Shown: positions 33,646-35,589 of the stretch, one piece after another
Numbering within the stretch: position 1 is the first letter of the stretch
Layout of the letters: the number at the start of each line of letters is the position of its first letter
Assembly (NCBI GenBank): GCA_002027195.1
Contig: MWJO01000091.1
Location: 1-35,589 of the forward strand
Source of the DNA: Streptomyces sp. GKU 895
GTDB lineage: Bacteria > Actinomycetota > Actinomycetes > Streptomycetales > Streptomycetaceae
Direction of reading: 5' to 3'
DNA: 35,589 nt
The notes under the pieces: model-generated
Told to the model about the DNA's origin: nothing
Database searches by the model: none
What the model saw: only the letters and a program-made list of their open reading frames with translations
Program-made: the position numbers and the translations under genes

Positions 33646-34257
33646 CTATTCGGGCAGCCGGAGTTCCAGGTCCTTGCGGGGTTCCACGCCGTCCCGGGTG
33701 ACGTCGGCCAGGAGGCCGGAGACGGGGCCGCGGCCGGGGAACTGGGCCTGCGGCTCCACGTCGTGCCACGGCGCCAGGACGAACGCGCGTTCGTGGGCGC
33801 GCGGGTGGGGGAGGGTGAGCGCCGGGTCGTCGGAGACGACGTCGGCGTACGCCACGATGTCGACGTCCAGCGTGCGCGCGCCCCAGCGCTCGTCACGGAC
33901 CCGGTGGAAGGCCTCCTCGACCGCGTGGGCCCGCTCCAGCAGGGACGACGGGGGAAGCGTCGTCTTCACGACGACCACCGCGTTGAAGTACGACGGCTGG
34001 CTGCCCGGCTCGACGCCCCACGGCTCGGTCTCGTACACGGGCGAGACGGCCTTCACTCGGACGCCGGGGGTGTCCTCCAGCGCGTCGATGGCGCCCTGGA
34101 GGGTCTCCAGGCGGTTGCCCAGGTTGGAGCCGAGGGAGATCACCGCGCGCTGGGGGTTGTGCAGGGTGGTGTCGGCGGCGTCCACCTGCTGGACGACGGC
34201 GGCGGGCACCGGCTGGACGGTCGGGTCGCTCGGGCCCGTGGCGAAGGACGCGGTCAT
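33646..34257 (-). CDS. folK: 2-amino-4-hydroxy-6-hydroxymethyldihydropteridine pyrophosphokinase
   Basis: 203 residues. HPPK motifs: AVISLGSNLGNRLETLQGAIDAL, VSPVYETEPWG, YFNAVVVVKT and the metal-binding ERWGARTLDVDIVAYADVV, then LPHPRAHERAFVLAPWHDVEPQ. The N-terminal 38 residues are an extension common in actinobacteria. ATG 34257 overlaps the folB TGA (ATGA), so it is coupled to folB. It transfers pyrophosphate to hydroxymethyl-dihydropterin. Confidence 0.95.
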   Translation of the reverse strand: MTASFATGPSDPTVQPVPAAVVQQVDAADTTLHNPQRAVISLGSNLGNRLETLQGAIDALEDTPGVRVKAVSPVYETEPWGVEPGSQPSYFNAVVVVKTTLPPSSLLERAHAVEEAFHRVRDERWGARTLDVDIVAYADVVSDDPALTLPHPRAHERAFVLAPWHDVEPQAQFPGRGPVSGLLADVTRDGVEPRKDLELRLPE

Positions 34258-34613
34258 ACTCGGCTCCGGGTGATGGTGATCGTCACGTCGTCGAAGGGGA
34301 CCGTGATCGGCGCGTCTGGTTTGTGGACGGTGACCTCGACCTCCTCCACCCCCTCGTGCTTCAGGCAGGCCTGGGCGATGCGCTCGGCGAGGGTCTCGAT
34401 GAGGTTCACCGGCTCGCCCTCGACGACGGCCACGACCTCCTCCGCCACGATGCCGTAGTGCGCGGTCTTCGCCAGGTCGTCGTCGGCGGCGGCCGGCCGG
34501 GTGTCCAGGCCCAGGACGAGGTCCACGATGAAGGTCTGGCCCTCTTCGCGTTCCTTGGGGAACACACCGTGGTGCCCGCGGGCCTTCAGGCCGCGCAGCG
34601 CGACACGATCCAC
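34254..34613 (-). CDS. folB: Dihydroneopterin aldolase
   Basis: 119 residues from GTG 34613 with GGAG 8 nt upstream. Signature MDRVALRGLKARGHHGVFPKEREEGQTFIVDLVL, then YGIVAEEVVAVVEGEPVNLIETLAERIA and the C-terminal VEVTVHKPDAPI. It converts dihydroneopterin to hydroxymethyl-dihydropterin and glycolaldehyde, feeding folK next to it. Its stop overlaps the folK start. Confidence 0.95.
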   Translation of the reverse strand: MDRVALRGLKARGHHGVFPKEREEGQTFIVDLVLGLDTRPAAADDDLAKTAHYGIVAEEVVAVVEGEPVNLIETLAERIAQACLKHEGVEEVEVTVHKPDAPITVPFDDVTITITRSRV

Positions 34614-34789
34614 GCGAATCACTCCTGCAATCGTCGGTAATGGCCGGTTCGTACCGGGTGCGGGCGGCACACCGGCCTCGAACGAATCTACCTGCGGGCA
34701 CTGACAGCACCGGGCCACGGGGGCGTGGGGCCGGGCCGGGGCCAGGAGGTTTCACGGTGTGTTTCCCCTGGGGAACCCGGCGGCTCACG

Positions 34790-34830
34790 GGTTGGTAGCC
34801 GCCCCTACCCAAGGGGTGGTGATTCCAACC
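34790..34830. other. Nested hairpin in the folB upstream gap
   Basis: GGTTGG (34790-34795) pairs with CCAACC (34825-34830), enclosing CCCCT-ACCCA-AGGGG (34802-34816). It lies in the 283-bp gap between folB and the NTF2-like gene, which otherwise shows no gene. It could be a terminator for the upstream folP mRNA or a folB leader structure. Confidence 0.45.
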
Positions 34831-34896
34831 ACTCGTTGGTCCGTCCGGTGCGCGGTCCGCATCCGGTCCTGAGGGCCTCGGGGTGCGCCTACCCGT

Positions 34897-35400
34897 TCAG
34901 GAGGGGGTGTCGTCCCCTTCGGCCTCGTCGTTTTCGGCCAGAACGGGCGAGGCGTGGTGGGACCAGAGTTTCCAGCCGGACGGAGTGCGGTGGAACACGT
35001 TGGTGGCGACCACCAGCTGGCCGACGAGCGGGCCGAGCTCCTCGCCGCCCTCGGGGGCGGGCCCGCCGCTGAGGATGTTCTCCGTGCAGGTCACCAGGGC
35101 GGTGTCGCCGGTGACGGACACATGCACGTCGGTCAGGAAGAACTGGATGTAGTCGGTGTTCGCCATGATCAGGGCGTACGACCGCAGGACCTCGCCGCGA
35201 CCGGTGAGCACGGGCCAGCCGGGGTGCACGCAGGAGATCACGCCGGCGTCGGCGGGGTCGTGGTACTCCTCGTCGACGCCCAGGTCGGCCGGGGTGAGCC
35301 AGAGCGAGGAGAGCGCCTCGAAGTCGCCGCGCTCCATCGCCTCGTAGTAGGCGGTGTTGGCGGCTTCCACCTGCTCGACGTCGGTATGGGGGGCGCTCAC
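34897..35400 (-). CDS. NTF2/SnoaL-like protein in folate cluster
   Basis: 167 residues from GTG 35400 with GAAGGAG 4 nt upstream. The SnoaL/DUF4440-like fold is indicated by VEAANTAYYEAMERGDFEALSSLWLTPADLGV…CVHPGWPVLTGRGEVLRSYALIM and the C-terminal VVATNVFHRTPSGWKLWSHHASP. GTG overlaps the folP TGA (GTGA), so it is translated together with dihydropteroate synthase. It is regularly seen in this place in Streptomyces; enzymatic role unknown. Confidence 0.87.
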   Translation of the reverse strand: MSAPHTDVEQVEAANTAYYEAMERGDFEALSSLWLTPADLGVDEEYHDPADAGVISCVHPGWPVLTGRGEVLRSYALIMANTDYIQFFLTDVHVSVTGDTALVTCTENILSGGPAPEGGEELGPLVGQLVVATNVFHRTPSGWKLWSHHASPVLAENDEAEGDDTPS

Positions 35401-35589
35401 CGGGCTCCTTCTGCGCCGTTGCCCGCTGCGCGCGCCCCTTCCACGGCGCGTGCGACCCGTACCGCGTCCGCCGTCGCGTGGACCTCGTGCACGCGCACGG
35501 CCCATGCGCCGGCGTGCGCCGCGAGCGCGGAGACGGCGGCCGTGGCGGCGGTCGCGCTCGCGGGGCGGGGCGGGGGGCGCGCCTCCGGG
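35397..35589 (-). CDS. folP: Dihydropteroate synthase, C-terminal end (partial)
   Basis: The last 63 codons on the minus strand, running off the right edge: SATAATAAVSALAAHAGAW, then AVRVHEVHATADAVRVARAVEGA, ending TGA 35399-35397. AVRVHEV is the conserved final strand motif (RVHDV-type) of DHPS, which joins pABA to the pterin. It is upstream of the NTF2-like, folB and folK genes, giving the usual actinobacterial folate operon order. Confidence 0.85.
   Translation of the reverse strand, partial: PEARPPPRPASATAATAAVSALAAHAGAWAVRVHEVHATADAVRVARAVEGARAAGNGAEGAR

Overview
The window is high-GC actinobacterial DNA, almost certainly a Streptomyces chromosome arm-proximal or core segment. The evidence is the strong third-position G/C codon use, many GTG starts, a full-length TipA regulator with its known promoter architecture, a WhiJ-type regulator triad (XRE, ATPase, DUF397), a Zur-controlled set of zinc-free ribosomal proteins, and the gene order fol cluster - folE - ftsH - hpt - tilS - dacB - ppa. 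From memory, this order matches the S. coelicolor region from folP through tipA to the zinc-free ribosomal genes, read in reverse; I could not check this by alignment.

Layout. Positions 1-1533 hold a chimeric edge: the P-loop end of a DEAD/DEAH helicase (minus) is joined near base 90 to the C-terminal half of an AfsR/NB-ARC-TPR regulator (plus). Positions 1544-4794 (minus) carry a PolA-like exonuclease/polymerase, a Clp-N-domain HTH protein with a striking twin-palindrome promoter, and a LysE exporter. Positions 4860-7148 hold a DUF2786 protein and two lipoproteins. Positions 7211-9661 are two divergent operons around a Zur box (L28-S14; L33-L31B-CobW-S18). Positions 9696-10945 are a VOC-ArsR-SRPBCC operon behind a large inverted repeat. 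Positions 11095-13113 are the DUF397/ATPase/XRE triad with a shared repeat operator. Positions 13226-17774 hold an aldehyde dehydrogenase, a DinB protein, and a PadR-controlled ABC exporter. Positions 17798-20502 (minus) are a ClC channel plus glutamate decarboxylase operon, divergent from tipA (20621-21382). Then follow a UPF0145 protein, a DedA membrane protein with a Q/Y-rich tail, a ThrE-type exporter, ppa, dacB, a zinc metalloprotease, tilS, hpt, ftsH and folE. The right end (33041-35589, minus) is DUF3180, folK, folB, an NTF2-like gene and the 3' end of folP.

Functional themes. Folate supply (folE plus folP/B/K) flanks purine salvage (hpt) and tRNA-Ile lysidination (tilS). Zinc starvation is handled by the Zur cluster. 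Two proteins look like peptide-antibiotic sensors: TipA (thiopeptides) and the ClpC2-like Clp-N protein. Several regulators sit beside legible operators: Clp-N, Zur, ArsR, PadR, TipA and possibly the XRE protein. At least three of the promoters place the -10 box about 7 nt before the start codon, so leaderless mRNAs are likely.

Data quality. Nine genes carry apparent frameshifts, and nearly all are explained by one or more missing G/C bases in short G/C runs (polymerase, DUF2786, rpsN, cobW, rpsR, gad, ClC, dacB with about four, DUF3180). This pattern looks more like systematic sequencing deletions than gene decay. I list these genes as CDS with the break described. No tRNA, rRNA, insertion sequence or CRISPR array was seen.
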